From positions 21,684-85,683 of the forward strand of contig JAVBLR010000016.1 of assembly GCA_031553395.1 (NCBI GenBank): 64,000 nt of DNA. Direction: 5' to 3'. Shown here one piece after another: positions 9,747-18,620 of the stretch. The translations under genes and the position numbers were made by a program. Below the pieces are notes generated by a model. That model was given only the letters and a program-made list of their open reading frames with translations. It had not been told where the DNA came from and did not search any database. Origin of the DNA: WRGA01 sp031553395. Its GTDB lineage: Bacteria > Bacteroidota > Bacteroidia > Bacteroidales > WRGA01. Numbering within the stretch: the stretch's first letter is position 1; the number at the start of each line of letters is the position of its first letter.

Positions 9747-12700
9747 TTACAATTCTAATTTGAATCCAAGTGACAATGTTTTCGGCATCGGAACAAAAGT
9801 AGCATCAATACCATTATATAATGGACTCTTACCCAACGCAAACTCAGGATCCAATCCTTTATATTTTGTTAATGTCAACAAATTATCTCCGGTAGCATAA
9901 AAAGTACAAGCTCTTAAAACGCCCCAATTCAAAGGTAATTTATAGGATAGAGTTACAGACTTCATTCTTATGTATGAACCATCTTCAATCCATCTGTCAG
10001 AGAAACGAGCATTTCCCATCGGATCGCCATAAACGGCACGAGGTATGCTTGTAATATCACCTTCAGCTCTCCAACGATTACGAACAGCTTGTGTTTGATT
10101 ATTATAATTAGACATGCTTTCTAATTGAGCTCTTGTATAATTATAAACATCATTTCCTAAAGAATATGTCATAAATACATTCAAATCCCAACGTTGATAT
10201 TTCAATGTAGTAAAAATAGAACCATATAAATCCGGATTCGGATCACCAATGATTACTCTGTCGTTTTCATCAATCAGGTTATTGCTGTTATCTACATTTG
10301 CAAATTTCACATCTCCTGCACTGAATGAATATGTTTGTGAACCTTTTTGAATATTCAAACCGGCATTATCCGCTTCTTGTTGAGTAGCATAAACACCTTC
10401 TGTTTTGTATCCATAAAATACACCTAAAGGTTCTCCTACACGTGTTAATATATCAGCGCCACAAATAGAAGTGATATATTCTTGTCCTTCCAGGTCGGTT
10501 ACTTCATTTTTATATTTAGAAACCATAAAACCAAGATCCCATTTAACTGTTCCATTCAGGATTCTTGAGTTCAACGAGAAATCAAATCCGGTATTTTTCA
10601 TTTCTCCTGCATTTGTCCAGTAATAAGGATAACCTGTTTCTTTTGGGCTTGGCATTTGAACCAACATGTCTTTGGTTTTATTTTGATAAAAATCAAAACT
10701 TAAACTTACACGTTCGTTCAAGAAAGCAGCATCCAACCCAACATTTAATTTTGCAGCGGTTTCGGGTTTCAGGTTAAGGTCGACTAAGCTACCACGAACA
10801 ATACCGTAATTTCCCAATATATTTTGCGGAACATAATATTGTACACCACGGTAATTACCTATATCATCATTACCCGATAATCCGTATCCTGCACGCAATT
10901 TTAAATAATCAAATAAGTTAACATCCTTCATGAAACTTTCTCCGCTTATCAACCAAGCACCTGAAATAGACGGATAAACATAGAATGATGAAGCATTTTC
11001 TCCATAGCGAGAAGAAGCATCGGCCGCCATCGAATAACTAAGGAAATATCTATCTTGGTATCCATAATCAACACCACCGTAAATATTCAACCAGTTCCAA
11101 TTGCTGATTTGTCCACCAACTCTGCGATACAAAGGATCTCCGTACCCCACCGATTTAAAATTATCTGATCCCGTATTAGAACCTTTACCCCAATCATCTT
11201 CACCTTCATTATGTTGATAACGTACTCCTATTGTAGCATTTAATTTATGAGCATACGCAAAAGTATTGTTGTAAGTAACCGCACCTTTTCCATAAAGAGA
11301 AAAAAGACGATCTACCCGCTGTTCTGTTTCATTCCGAACCGGGCCAACAGACAAGGTATCAAAATAAACCCCAAGATTCGGAAAGAAAAGTTTTTCTCTT
11401 TCCTTGTTGAAGTTTACACCAATCATTCCATCCGCTTTAAGGTAATTATTGAACTTATACACACCTTCGATATTACCGACAAAACGATATTGTGAGTTAT
11501 TCCTATCACTTGTATTAATTAAAGAATACGGATTCGAATTATCAAAAATATCGTAATCTTCAAGTACCGGCGAAATTGCATTTTGCTCATTATATACATT
11601 GGCAGCCATAAAAGGAGCTTTTACCAAAGCAGCGTAAATCGGGTTTCTATTGGTTGAAGGGCCTTCATCTATCAGATTCTTACTTGAAAATAAGAAACTC
11701 ATATTCGCATACAACGCAAATTTCTTACTCAAATTTACTTCGGCATTAAAACGTGTATTGAAACGGTCAAAATCAGTATTTTTCACAACACCTTTTTGGT
11801 TCATATAACCTACAGATAATGCATAGATAGCAGTTTCATCCCCTCCGGAAATATTCAAGTAATAATCCTGGTTAAAAGTTGGCGCATCGTATAAATCCTT
11901 TTGCCAATCGGTATTTTTATTATACCGGTAATAATCGGTATTTCCATCATATCCCCATTTTTCAAGAACAGGCTTTTGTTCGTTCATATAAGGCAAAGCC
12001 ATAATCTGAGAGCCTGTCATACCTTGTGATTGCAAAATATCAAAAAGTAATAATTTTTGATCGGCGCCATTCAGAACCGGAATATTGGAAGGTTCAAAAT
12101 TAATTCCTGTGTGTAAATGGAAATTAATTTTAGTTTCAACATCCTTTGCCCTTATGGTACGAATCAATACTACACCATTAGCTCCTTTTACTCCATATTG
12201 GGAAGTTCCATCTTTCAACACCGTAATACTCTCAATATCCTTAGGATCGATAGATGCCAATGGATTAGAGAAATAATTTCCTAATAAAGAAGTAGAATAA
12301 ATTGAATTTTCATAAGGCATACCATCAACAATAAATAGCGGTTGCATACCGGCATTCATAGTATTTAGCCCTCTGATATACATATTAGACCCGGCAGCAG
12401 GAGAACCCGAATGATGAATAAGGTTCAATCCGGATACTTTCCCTTGCAAGTTTTCGTCAGCTGTTACAGCCGTACTCAATATATTGTTTTCATTGATAGA
12501 TGACCATGCATTGGTTACACCAACAGGGGAAGATTCTCCACCGGGTACAATCATAGATTCAAATACACTTTTGAATCCTTCGGGATACAATTCTATTATG
12601 ATTTCCTCTCTACCTCTCACCGAAATCAATTTTGAAGTATATCCGGGCACTGTTACCTTTAAATTTATCTTATCCGAAGGAAGTTTAAGTGTAAACCGGC

Positions 12701-12905
12701 CATCATCTCCTGTCATAGAAGAAGTAACACCTTCATATTCAACCCTAACACCTGGCAACAATGCTTTATTTTGGGCATTTTTGACAGTACCGGAAACTGT
12801 GTATGTAAAATTTTCCCTTGACTGAGCCTGTAAGCTTATTGTAAAAGCTACAGTGTACAAGAAAAAGCACATAAAAAACGGAATTATATATTTAGTTATT
12901 TTCAT
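9747..12905 (-). CDS. SusC/RagA family TonB-dependent outer-membrane transporter (pair 1)
   Basis: 1052 residues. Signal peptide (cut near LQAQ/SREN), carboxypeptidase-regulatory-like domain (about 35-110, VSGTVKNAQNKALLPGVRVE), plug domain (about 130-250, LQGKVSGLNLIHHSG, IRGLNTMNAGMQPLFIVDGM, DIESITVLKDG...GANGVVLIRT) and a beta-barrel to a terminal LGFKLEL strand. These are family signatures for TonB-driven import of glycans with SusD. The usual GEVVVIGY-type region before the plug is weak here (ELYPEGFKSVFESMIV), unlike the second SusC. It is preceded by a conserved leader (12910-12996) and by a FAS1 lipoprotein gene, and followed by its SusD partner. Confidence 0.93.
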   Translation of the reverse strand: MKITKYIIPFFMCFFLYTVAFTISLQAQSRENFTYTVSGTVKNAQNKALLPGVRVEYEGVTSSMTGDDGRFTLKLPSDKINLKVTVPGYTSKLISVRGREEIIIELYPEGFKSVFESMIVPGGESSPVGVTNAWSSINENNILSTAVTADENLQGKVSGLNLIHHSGSPAAGSNMYIRGLNTMNAGMQPLFIVDGMPYENSIYSTSLLGNYFSNPLASIDPKDIESITVLKDGTSQYGVKGANGVVLIRTIRAKDVETKINFHLHTGINFEPSNIPVLNGADQKLLLFDILQSQGMTGSQIMALPYMNEQKPVLEKWGYDGNTDYYRYNKNTDWQKDLYDAPTFNQDYYLNISGGDETAIYALSVGYMNQKGVVKNTDFDRFNTRFNAEVNLSKKFALYANMSFLFSSKNLIDEGPSTNRNPIYAALVKAPFMAANVYNEQNAISPVLEDYDIFDNSNPYSLINTSDRNNSQYRFVGNIEGVYKFNNYLKADGMIGVNFNKEREKLFFPNLGVYFDTLSVGPVRNETEQRVDRLFSLYGKGAVTYNNTFAYAHKLNATIGVRYQHNEGEDDWGKGSNTGSDNFKSVGYGDPLYRRVGGQISNWNWLNIYGGVDYGYQDRYFLSYSMAADASSRYGENASSFYVYPSISGAWLISGESFMKDVNLFDYLKLRAGYGLSGNDDIGNYRGVQYYVPQNILGNYGIVRGSLVDLNLKPETAAKLNVGLDAAFLNERVSLSFDFYQNKTKDMLVQMPSPKETGYPYYWTNAGEMKNTGFDFSLNSRILNGTVKWDLGFMVSKYKNEVTDLEGQEYITSICGADILTRVGEPLGVFYGYKTEGVYATQQEADNAGLNIQKGSQTYSFSAGDVKFANVDNSNNLIDENDRVIIGDPNPDLYGSIFTTLKYQRWDLNVFMTYSLGNDVYNYTRAQLESMSNYNNQTQAVRNRWRAEGDITSIPRAVYGDPMGNARFSDRWIEDGSYIRMKSVTLSYKLPLNWGVLRACTFYATGDNLLTLTKYKGLDPEFALGKSPLYNGIDATFVPMPKTLSLGFKLEL

Positions 12906-12996
12906 ACGATTATTTTTTATTTTTTAGACTAAGGCCGTATGGAACTCGCTCAACAATCAATCTACTTTGGCGTAAGCTTTTCATGGCTCGTTTCAT
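12903..12996 (-). promoter_or_regulatory. SusC leader: short ORF and start-codon hairpin (copy 1)
   Basis: On the minus strand an ATG at 12996 opens 28 codons (MKRAMKS...ERVPYGLSLKNKK) ending TAA at 12910-12912, four bases before the CGT that precedes the susC ATG. The plus-strand block CTAAGGCCGTATGGAACTCG (12929-12948) recurs upstream of the other susC with one mismatch. In RNA, CCAUACG in this block can pair with CGUAUG at the susC start codon. The match to copy 2 is at RNA level and in the peptide RVPYxLSxKNKx. Translational control is inference. Confidence 0.6.
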
Positions 12997-13017
12997 AATA
13001 TCTGTTTTATTTTCAAA

Positions 13018-14787
13018 TTAATCATTAGGGTCAACTACGGGAACCAATTTAATGTAGTCTAAGAATAACATACCAGCATAATTCCCCTTATATTCAGTAG
13101 TATTAGCCACAAGAACAGTTGCTTTACCATATGTAGGGCTAATGATTGTTTCCTTGTCTCCCAATGCATCACTACCCGTAAAATGATTGAAGAAATCGTC
13201 TTCGCTTGTATACTGATAATTTTTACTCAATACAAAAAGGCCATCATCAGCTGTAACTTTAGACAACAAGCACCTATACAATTGTTTTTCTTCTTGCACA
13301 CCTGCAGTAATACGATTCGATGCAAATGCCGATGTAGCACTGAAGTTATTTGTAATTTTAGCATCTGCACCACGGGTTACTACCGGCTGATCCGGTAAAC
13401 TCAGCAACATTTTCTGGCTAAATTTAATCGGTTCATGATTTTTTAAGTTAGCTATAGAAGTTCCATCAGAATGCTTCAGAAAATCGTCATAAGCAGACCA
13501 ATACAATTTATAAGCTATAGAATTGATTGTCGGATTAAACTGTATATAACAATTGTTGGACCTTACCCAATAGCCATTATTTGCATCCGGAGATGACAGA
13601 CTTTGATATTCAAAACCATTGATGCTGGTAATAACAGCCGAGTCCAACGGATTATCTATCGATTTGGATACATATGTAACGAAACCATTCATTAGGATAT
13701 CATATCCTCCGCTCATTGTTGTCTTAGCACGTTTCGACCACGCATCTCTATTATCTGTAAAGATACTATTGAAATCTTCTGCTTCGATAAATATCGTTTT
13801 CACCTTATTTTCATAGATTTTCACATCGGCATCACTCAATTTATATACCAATCCATTGGAAGCAGTATATGTTTCTGTGATTTTAGCTGTGCTGATATCT
13901 ACCAGAACCCCATCAATAGATGCATATCTTCCATCTGCATTGATTAGCACAGGAGCCAATACGCAATCACCAATTAATTGAGCGCGAACCAACGAATCTT
14001 GTTCTGTTTGTATCGGACGGGCAAAATATTTGGCATATTTTGCTTCTATCCGGGTAACAACCTCATTTGGCAATAAAGCAAATGTAAGATCCTGCGATTC
14101 ATCATTAATCGGAAAAGCATCCAAAAGCAGGTTTTGATTTATCCAAACTGTGTCATACAGAGGCCTACCCGAAGGATCAACCCCTATTTGAACACTCTTA
14201 TTCATATCCATAACCAATTTGTCCATACTGTGGATAAACTCAGCTTGCAAGTTATTTGGTTGTGCCTGCAAATATTCCCAAATATTTTTTTGAGTGGAAA
14301 TAACGCCATTCATAAAGTGCAAAATACCATTCGCAGCCGAAATGTTATATTTACCAGCCTCTGTATCTAAACTTGCGCCATTGATCTGAAGCCCATTAAC
14401 AGTTGTATATTTACTATTAACCATTTGGATTTTGCTTGTTGCAAAACTTCCATTCTCAACTGTGTAACTTGCATAAGCTATGTGATTTTTAACCAAATTC
14501 AGCAAAGCGTCATTATCATTCATATCTACAGAAGTTAATGCGCTATTAACCGGAGCAAAAACCGTCAGCATCTTATCATCTTTAAGCAACTGGTCATATC
14601 CTGTTTTTTGCAGAATAGAAGCAAAAACAGATGTTTCGGAGTTGCTGGAGATAACTTGCATCAGAGACTCTCCCCGTATGTTATTATCTATCTTTGTGTG
14701 GTCATCCCAATCAGACTCGCAAGCAGCAAAGACAAACAAAAACAAAGAAATTGTCAAACAATTGAATATTGATTTTATATTTTTCAT
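13018..14787 (-). CDS. Fasciclin (FAS1) domain lipoprotein A
   Basis: 589 residues from the ATG at 14787 (MKNIKSIFNC...); an ATG six codons upstream is less typical. Lipobox AAC at residue 23, then ESDWDD, which is acidic and suggests surface export. FAS1 features: SVFASILQKTGYDQLLKDDK, LTVFAPVNSAL, and the H2-like NGILHFMNGVIS at about 45-160, with a second, more diverged FAS1-like unit to about 330. The C-terminal part (FIEAEDFN..., LFLDYIKLVPV) looks like a beta-sandwich of carbohydrate-binding type. FAS1 domains mediate adhesion and matrix contact. The gene lies directly before a SusC/SusD pair, where SusE/F-like glycan-binding lipoproteins usually sit, although usually after SusD. A piece of a second copy of its start survives at 16632-16748. 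Confidence 0.82.
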   Translation of the reverse strand: MKNIKSIFNCLTISLFLFVFAACESDWDDHTKIDNNIRGESLMQVISSNSETSVFASILQKTGYDQLLKDDKMLTVFAPVNSALTSVDMNDNDALLNLVKNHIAYASYTVENGSFATSKIQMVNSKYTTVNGLQINGASLDTEAGKYNISAANGILHFMNGVISTQKNIWEYLQAQPNNLQAEFIHSMDKLVMDMNKSVQIGVDPSGRPLYDTVWINQNLLLDAFPINDESQDLTFALLPNEVVTRIEAKYAKYFARPIQTEQDSLVRAQLIGDCVLAPVLINADGRYASIDGVLVDISTAKITETYTASNGLVYKLSDADVKIYENKVKTIFIEAEDFNSIFTDNRDAWSKRAKTTMSGGYDILMNGFVTYVSKSIDNPLDSAVITSINGFEYQSLSSPDANNGYWVRSNNCYIQFNPTINSIAYKLYWSAYDDFLKHSDGTSIANLKNHEPIKFSQKMLLSLPDQPVVTRGADAKITNNFSATSAFASNRITAGVQEEKQLYRCLLSKVTADDGLFVLSKNYQYTSEDDFFNHFTGSDALGDKETIISPTYGKATVLVANTTEYKGNYAGMLFLDYIKLVPVVDPND

Positions 14788-14819
14788 ATTTGTTGTATTT
14801 ATCATTAGTTTATTTTTGT

Positions 14820-16625
14820 TTATTCCTCTTCTGGTTCAGGAGTTGCACAAGTAGTATAAGGATATATCTCACAAATCGGAGTGTTTTCATATATCCATTT
14901 ACCGGTAATATCCTGTTGCGGCCATATTTGGTCTTCCTCAAGCGGTATAAACAGTAACATATCCCAACTTGTATTCCACCTTGAAACAAGCGGCTCAAAA
15001 CGCAATATATGCTGACCGGTCTTACTTACAACAAGTATTCCTAAGGATACACAGTTATTGGCTGTATCATGGAATAACGCTGTACCATTAGACCTGGATG
15101 CAGCCATGTGGTAACGATGTCCATCCAATAATGCTTTTTGATAAAATTCATTATTATAGCTCGTTAAATTATAGTCACCAGGTTTTTTGTTATATTTTAA
15201 TACAGTAACGCCCAGAACCTGATCATCTTCTCCATCTTGTTTAAAGATAGTACGCATTTGTTGTGTATCGTCACTTGCACGAAATACAAACCACAGTTTA
15301 TATGTTCCAGGAACCAACACCGGTGTTTTAAATTCAGCCGATGTATTCGTATTTAAGTCAACACGCCATGCAATCCGGTCTCCATATGTATAATTAGTGT
15401 TTTTATCAACTGTATTCGGGAACCCATCACATATATATGTGAAATTGTTTATACTCTTAGTTGTCACAGTAACATTTGCCAGTTCACCTTTAGCAAAACT
15501 TACGTTTGCTCCTTTCTTTCTGAATCCTTTCAACGCCATAATCTCAGGTTGCTCGGCAATATCCCAGTATACACGGTATGCACTACGGTTTACAATTTGA
15601 ATATTTCCGCTAATACTATGAATAACTCCATTAGCACAAGACAAGTCTGTATAGTCTGTAGTACGATCTACAGGTACTCCCGGTTCTAAAATGCCACCTA
15701 TCACGAATTCATTCAAAAGCACCTGATCTAAAGTTCTTTTCAACACAATCGGCTGATCTTTTACCAGCGTATTAAGAGAAGTTTTAATCATTAAATCAGT
15801 TACATAATTCAATCCCACAACTGTATGATACCAAAAATAATTACGTAAAAGCTCTACATCATCTTCAACTGCAGGACTCTTTGCCCTTAATTCAGTCATC
15901 AACTCATTCATATTATGAATTCCTGCAGAAGCAAAGGCATCATTATCCTGAATAAAGATTGTATGATCATATAGCGTACCCGTAAATTTAAGACCTGTTT
16001 TCGTGTACACCTCTTTCCACAAAGAATACGTATCAGGCAACATATTGATAGTTTCATCAAGTGTTTTTGTAGAATGAGACAACACATTGTCTATTACATG
16101 TACAATACCATTAGCCCCACGAAGGTCTTTCTGTATTAGTAATGCCTGACGGTTTACTTCCACAGTTACAGTTCCCGAAGCATTTACTATTTTTGTTGTA
16201 ATGTATTGACCATTGAAATTTAAAGCGCTAAGCCGTCCATCCACAAAATCAGCAGTAGGAACTGTATCTGTTACCAAATGATACCCAACAATCTTATTTG
16301 CTTCTTCCTGGGAAAGAGAATTCAAATCTTTCCCCTCAGCAGCCAAATAACGTTCTATTCCTTCATTTGTAGGTGCAAACAATGTATATGTACCATACGC
16401 ATGAACTGTTCCCCTGAAATTTGATATATCAATAATCTTCAGGAAAGAAGACAAATTAGCATTATCTTCGAGGATTTCATCCATCATTTTCTCATCGGAA
16501 ACCTGATAAATTTGTCCTTCCATATCTTTTTCACAAGAATTAAAACTAAATAATGCTATCAATGCAAACAAGCTCCATGCTAGGATGGATTTGTTTTTAA
16601 GTTGTATTTTATAAATTGATTTCAT
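14820..16625 (-). CDS. Fasciclin (FAS1) domain lipoprotein B
   Basis: 601 residues. Lipobox Cys31 (LFSFNSC/EKDMEG). Two FAS1 units: about 40-190 (ILEDNANLSSFLKIIDIS, YTLFAPTNEGIERYL, ANGIVHVIDNVLS) and about 195-365 (HTIFIQDNDAFASAG, CANGVIHSISGNIQI). The C-terminal 220 residues form a separate domain (GDRIAWRVDLN, VPGTYKLWFVFRASD, MLLFIPLEEDQIWPQQDITG) seen in Bacteroidetes FAS1 lipoproteins; I recall such a domain of unknown function but cannot confirm the accession. About three quarters of residues match protein C (16779-18599), the rest diverging mainly around 195-220. Both arose by a tandem duplication that also copied the start of gene A. It ends 32 nt before the start of gene A. A surface-exposed binding protein is the likely role. 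Confidence 0.85.
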   Translation of the reverse strand: MKSIYKIQLKNKSILAWSLFALIALFSFNSCEKDMEGQIYQVSDEKMMDEILEDNANLSSFLKIIDISNFRGTVHAYGTYTLFAPTNEGIERYLAAEGKDLNSLSQEEANKIVGYHLVTDTVPTADFVDGRLSALNFNGQYITTKIVNASGTVTVEVNRQALLIQKDLRGANGIVHVIDNVLSHSTKTLDETINMLPDTYSLWKEVYTKTGLKFTGTLYDHTIFIQDNDAFASAGIHNMNELMTELRAKSPAVEDDVELLRNYFWYHTVVGLNYVTDLMIKTSLNTLVKDQPIVLKRTLDQVLLNEFVIGGILEPGVPVDRTTDYTDLSCANGVIHSISGNIQIVNRSAYRVYWDIAEQPEIMALKGFRKKGANVSFAKGELANVTVTTKSINNFTYICDGFPNTVDKNTNYTYGDRIAWRVDLNTNTSAEFKTPVLVPGTYKLWFVFRASDDTQQMRTIFKQDGEDDQVLGVTVLKYNKKPGDYNLTSYNNEFYQKALLDGHRYHMAASRSNGTALFHDTANNCVSLGILVVSKTGQHILRFEPLVSRWNTSWDMLLFIPLEEDQIWPQQDITGKWIYENTPICEIYPYTTCATPEPEEE

Positions 16626-16631
16626 GACATT

Positions 16632-16748
16632 CTAGTTTTTAATATTACTTACTTTCGTATGGTTATTCCAATCAAAATAGCAAACAGAAAAGACAAACAA
16701 AAACAAGGAGACCATCAAACAATTGAATATTGATTTTATATTTTTCAT
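16632..16748 (-). pseudogene. Remnant of the 5' end of FAS1 lipoprotein A
   Basis: The minus strand from ATG at 16748 reads MKNIKSIFNCLMVSLFLFVF, then SVCYFDWNNHTKVSNIKN and a stop. The intact gene A begins MKNIKSIFNCLTISLFLFVF, then AACESDWDDHTK. Only the first 32 or so codons are homologous; the remainder of gene A is missing and the ORF runs into the start of FAS1 gene B. This marks the junction of a tandem duplication. The leader peptide could still be translated, but no function is expected. Confidence 0.85.
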
Positions 16749-16778
16749 TGTCGTATTTATCAATTGTTTATTTATTGC

Positions 16779-18599
16779 TTATTCTTCAGGATCCGGATCT
16801 GGTGTTGTACAAGTAGTATATGGATATACCTCGCAAACCGGAGTATTTTCATATATCCATTTTCCGGTAATATCCTGTTGCGGCCATATTTGATCTTCAT
16901 CAATCGGTATAAACAAGAACATATCCCAACTTGTATCCCACCTTGAAACAAGCGGTTCGAGACGCAATGTATGTTGACCAGTCTTACTCACAACAAGTAC
17001 TCCTAATGACTGGCAATTAACCGCTGTATCATGGAAGAACCCTGTACCACCGGGTTTAGCAGCAGCCATGTGATAACGGTATCCATCCAACAATGCTTTT
17101 TGGTAGAACTCATTATCATAATTTGTTAAATTATAGCTACCAGGTGATTTATTATATGCTAATGTAGTAACACCCAATATTTGGTCATCTTCACCATCTT
17201 GTTTAAAGATAGTACGCATTTGTTGCGTATCGGAACTTGCACGGAATGCAAACCATAATTTATATGTTCCCGGCACTAATACCGGAGTTTTAAACTCAGC
17301 CCAATTATTTGTGTTCAAGTCAAAACGCCATGATATACGGTCTCCGTATGTATAGTTATTATTCTTATCGACAGTAGTAGGATATCCACCACAATAATAG
17401 GTAAATTTGTTTCCTGTATTTTTATTTCCCCAAGTCACATTCGCAAGTTCACCTTTATCAAAGCCAACACTTGTACCACTCTTACGGAAACCTTTCAATG
17501 CCATAATCTCTGGTTGTTCGGCAATATCCCAGTATACACGGTATGCACTACGGTTCACAACTTGAATATTTCCATTAATACTATGAATAACTCCATTAGA
17601 ACAAGATAAATCGGTATAATCTGTTTTACGGTTAACCGGCACACCAGGCTCCAGGATTCCACCTATCACAAATTCATTTAAAATAACCTGATCCAGATTT
17701 CTTTTCAATACAATCGGCTGATCCTTTACCATGGTATTAAGAGACGTTTGAATCATTAAATCAGTTACATAATTCAATCCGCCAACCGAATGATAACGAA
17801 GATAATTATCTAAAAGTTGTTCATCATCTTCAACTGCAGGACTTTTTGCTCTTAATTCAGTCATCAAATCATCCATATTATGTATTCCTGCAGAAGCAAA
17901 AGCGTCATCATCCTGAATAAAGACTGTATATTTAAATGACACATCATCCAAGGCAGTATTATTTTTCATTATCTTATTATACATTTCTTTCCACAAAGAA
18001 TACGTGTCAGGTAGTTCTCTTATTGTCTGATCAATTGTTTTTGTAGAATGCGACAATACATTATCTATTACTTGTACAATACCATTAGATCCGCGAAGGT
18101 CTTTTTGTATCAGTAAAGCCTGGCGGTTTACTTCCACAGTTACAGATCCTGAAACGCTTACTGTTTTTGTTGTAATATACTGGTTATTAAAGTTAGGAGC
18201 GCCAAGCCGTCCATCTACAAAATCGGCAGTAGGAACTGTATCCGTTATCAAGTGGTATCCAACAATCTTAGCTGCTTCTTCCTGAGAAAGAGAATTCAAA
18301 TCTTTTCCTTCAGCGGCCAAATAACGTTCTACAGCATCATTTGTAGGAGCAAATAAGGTATACGTACCATATGCATGAACCGTTCCCCTGAAATTTGAAA
18401 TATCGATAATCTTCAGGAAAGAAGACAAATTTGCGTTACTTTCGAGGATTTCATCCATCATTTTCTCATCGGAAACCTGATAAACTTGTCCCTCCATATC
18501 TTTTTCACAAGCACTAAAGCTAAATAAAGCTATCAATGCAAACAAACTCCACGCTACTAAAGAGTTGTTTTTAAACTGTATTTTATTAATTGATTTCAT
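16779..18599 (-). CDS. Fasciclin (FAS1) domain lipoprotein C
   Basis: 606 residues, paralogue of B with the same start (MKSI.KIQ.KN), lipobox at Cys31 (LFSFSAC/EKDMEG), two FAS1 units (YTLFAPTNDAVERYL, SNGIVQVIDNVLS; YTVFIQDDDAFASAG, CSNGVIHSINGNIQV) and the C-terminal domain (GDRISWRFDLN, VPGTYKLWFAFRASS, MFLFIPIDEDQIWPQQDITG). Differences cluster at about 195-225, where C has an insertion (KNNTALDDVSFK), and around 400, so ligand contact may differ. The gene starts 21 nt after the stop of the upstream SusD and is followed by the remnant of gene A, so it lies in the same transcription unit. Confidence 0.85.
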   Translation of the reverse strand: MKSINKIQFKNNSLVAWSLFALIALFSFSACEKDMEGQVYQVSDEKMMDEILESNANLSSFLKIIDISNFRGTVHAYGTYTLFAPTNDAVERYLAAEGKDLNSLSQEEAAKIVGYHLITDTVPTADFVDGRLGAPNFNNQYITTKTVSVSGSVTVEVNRQALLIQKDLRGSNGIVQVIDNVLSHSTKTIDQTIRELPDTYSLWKEMYNKIMKNNTALDDVSFKYTVFIQDDDAFASAGIHNMDDLMTELRAKSPAVEDDEQLLDNYLRYHSVGGLNYVTDLMIQTSLNTMVKDQPIVLKRNLDQVILNEFVIGGILEPGVPVNRKTDYTDLSCSNGVIHSINGNIQVVNRSAYRVYWDIAEQPEIMALKGFRKSGTSVGFDKGELANVTWGNKNTGNKFTYYCGGYPTTVDKNNNYTYGDRISWRFDLNTNNWAEFKTPVLVPGTYKLWFAFRASSDTQQMRTIFKQDGEDDQILGVTTLAYNKSPGSYNLTNYDNEFYQKALLDGYRYHMAAAKPGGTGFFHDTAVNCQSLGVLVVSKTGQHTLRLEPLVSRWDTSWDMFLFIPIDEDQIWPQQDITGKWIYENTPVCEVYPYTTCTTPDPDPEE

Positions 18600-18620
18600 G
18601 ACATTTTATTTTTTAAGGTT

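Noticed and set aside
16764..16946. Short plus-strand ORF similar to one at 14769-14957
   Set aside because: Its similarity merely reflects the duplicated FAS1 gene ends on the other strand.
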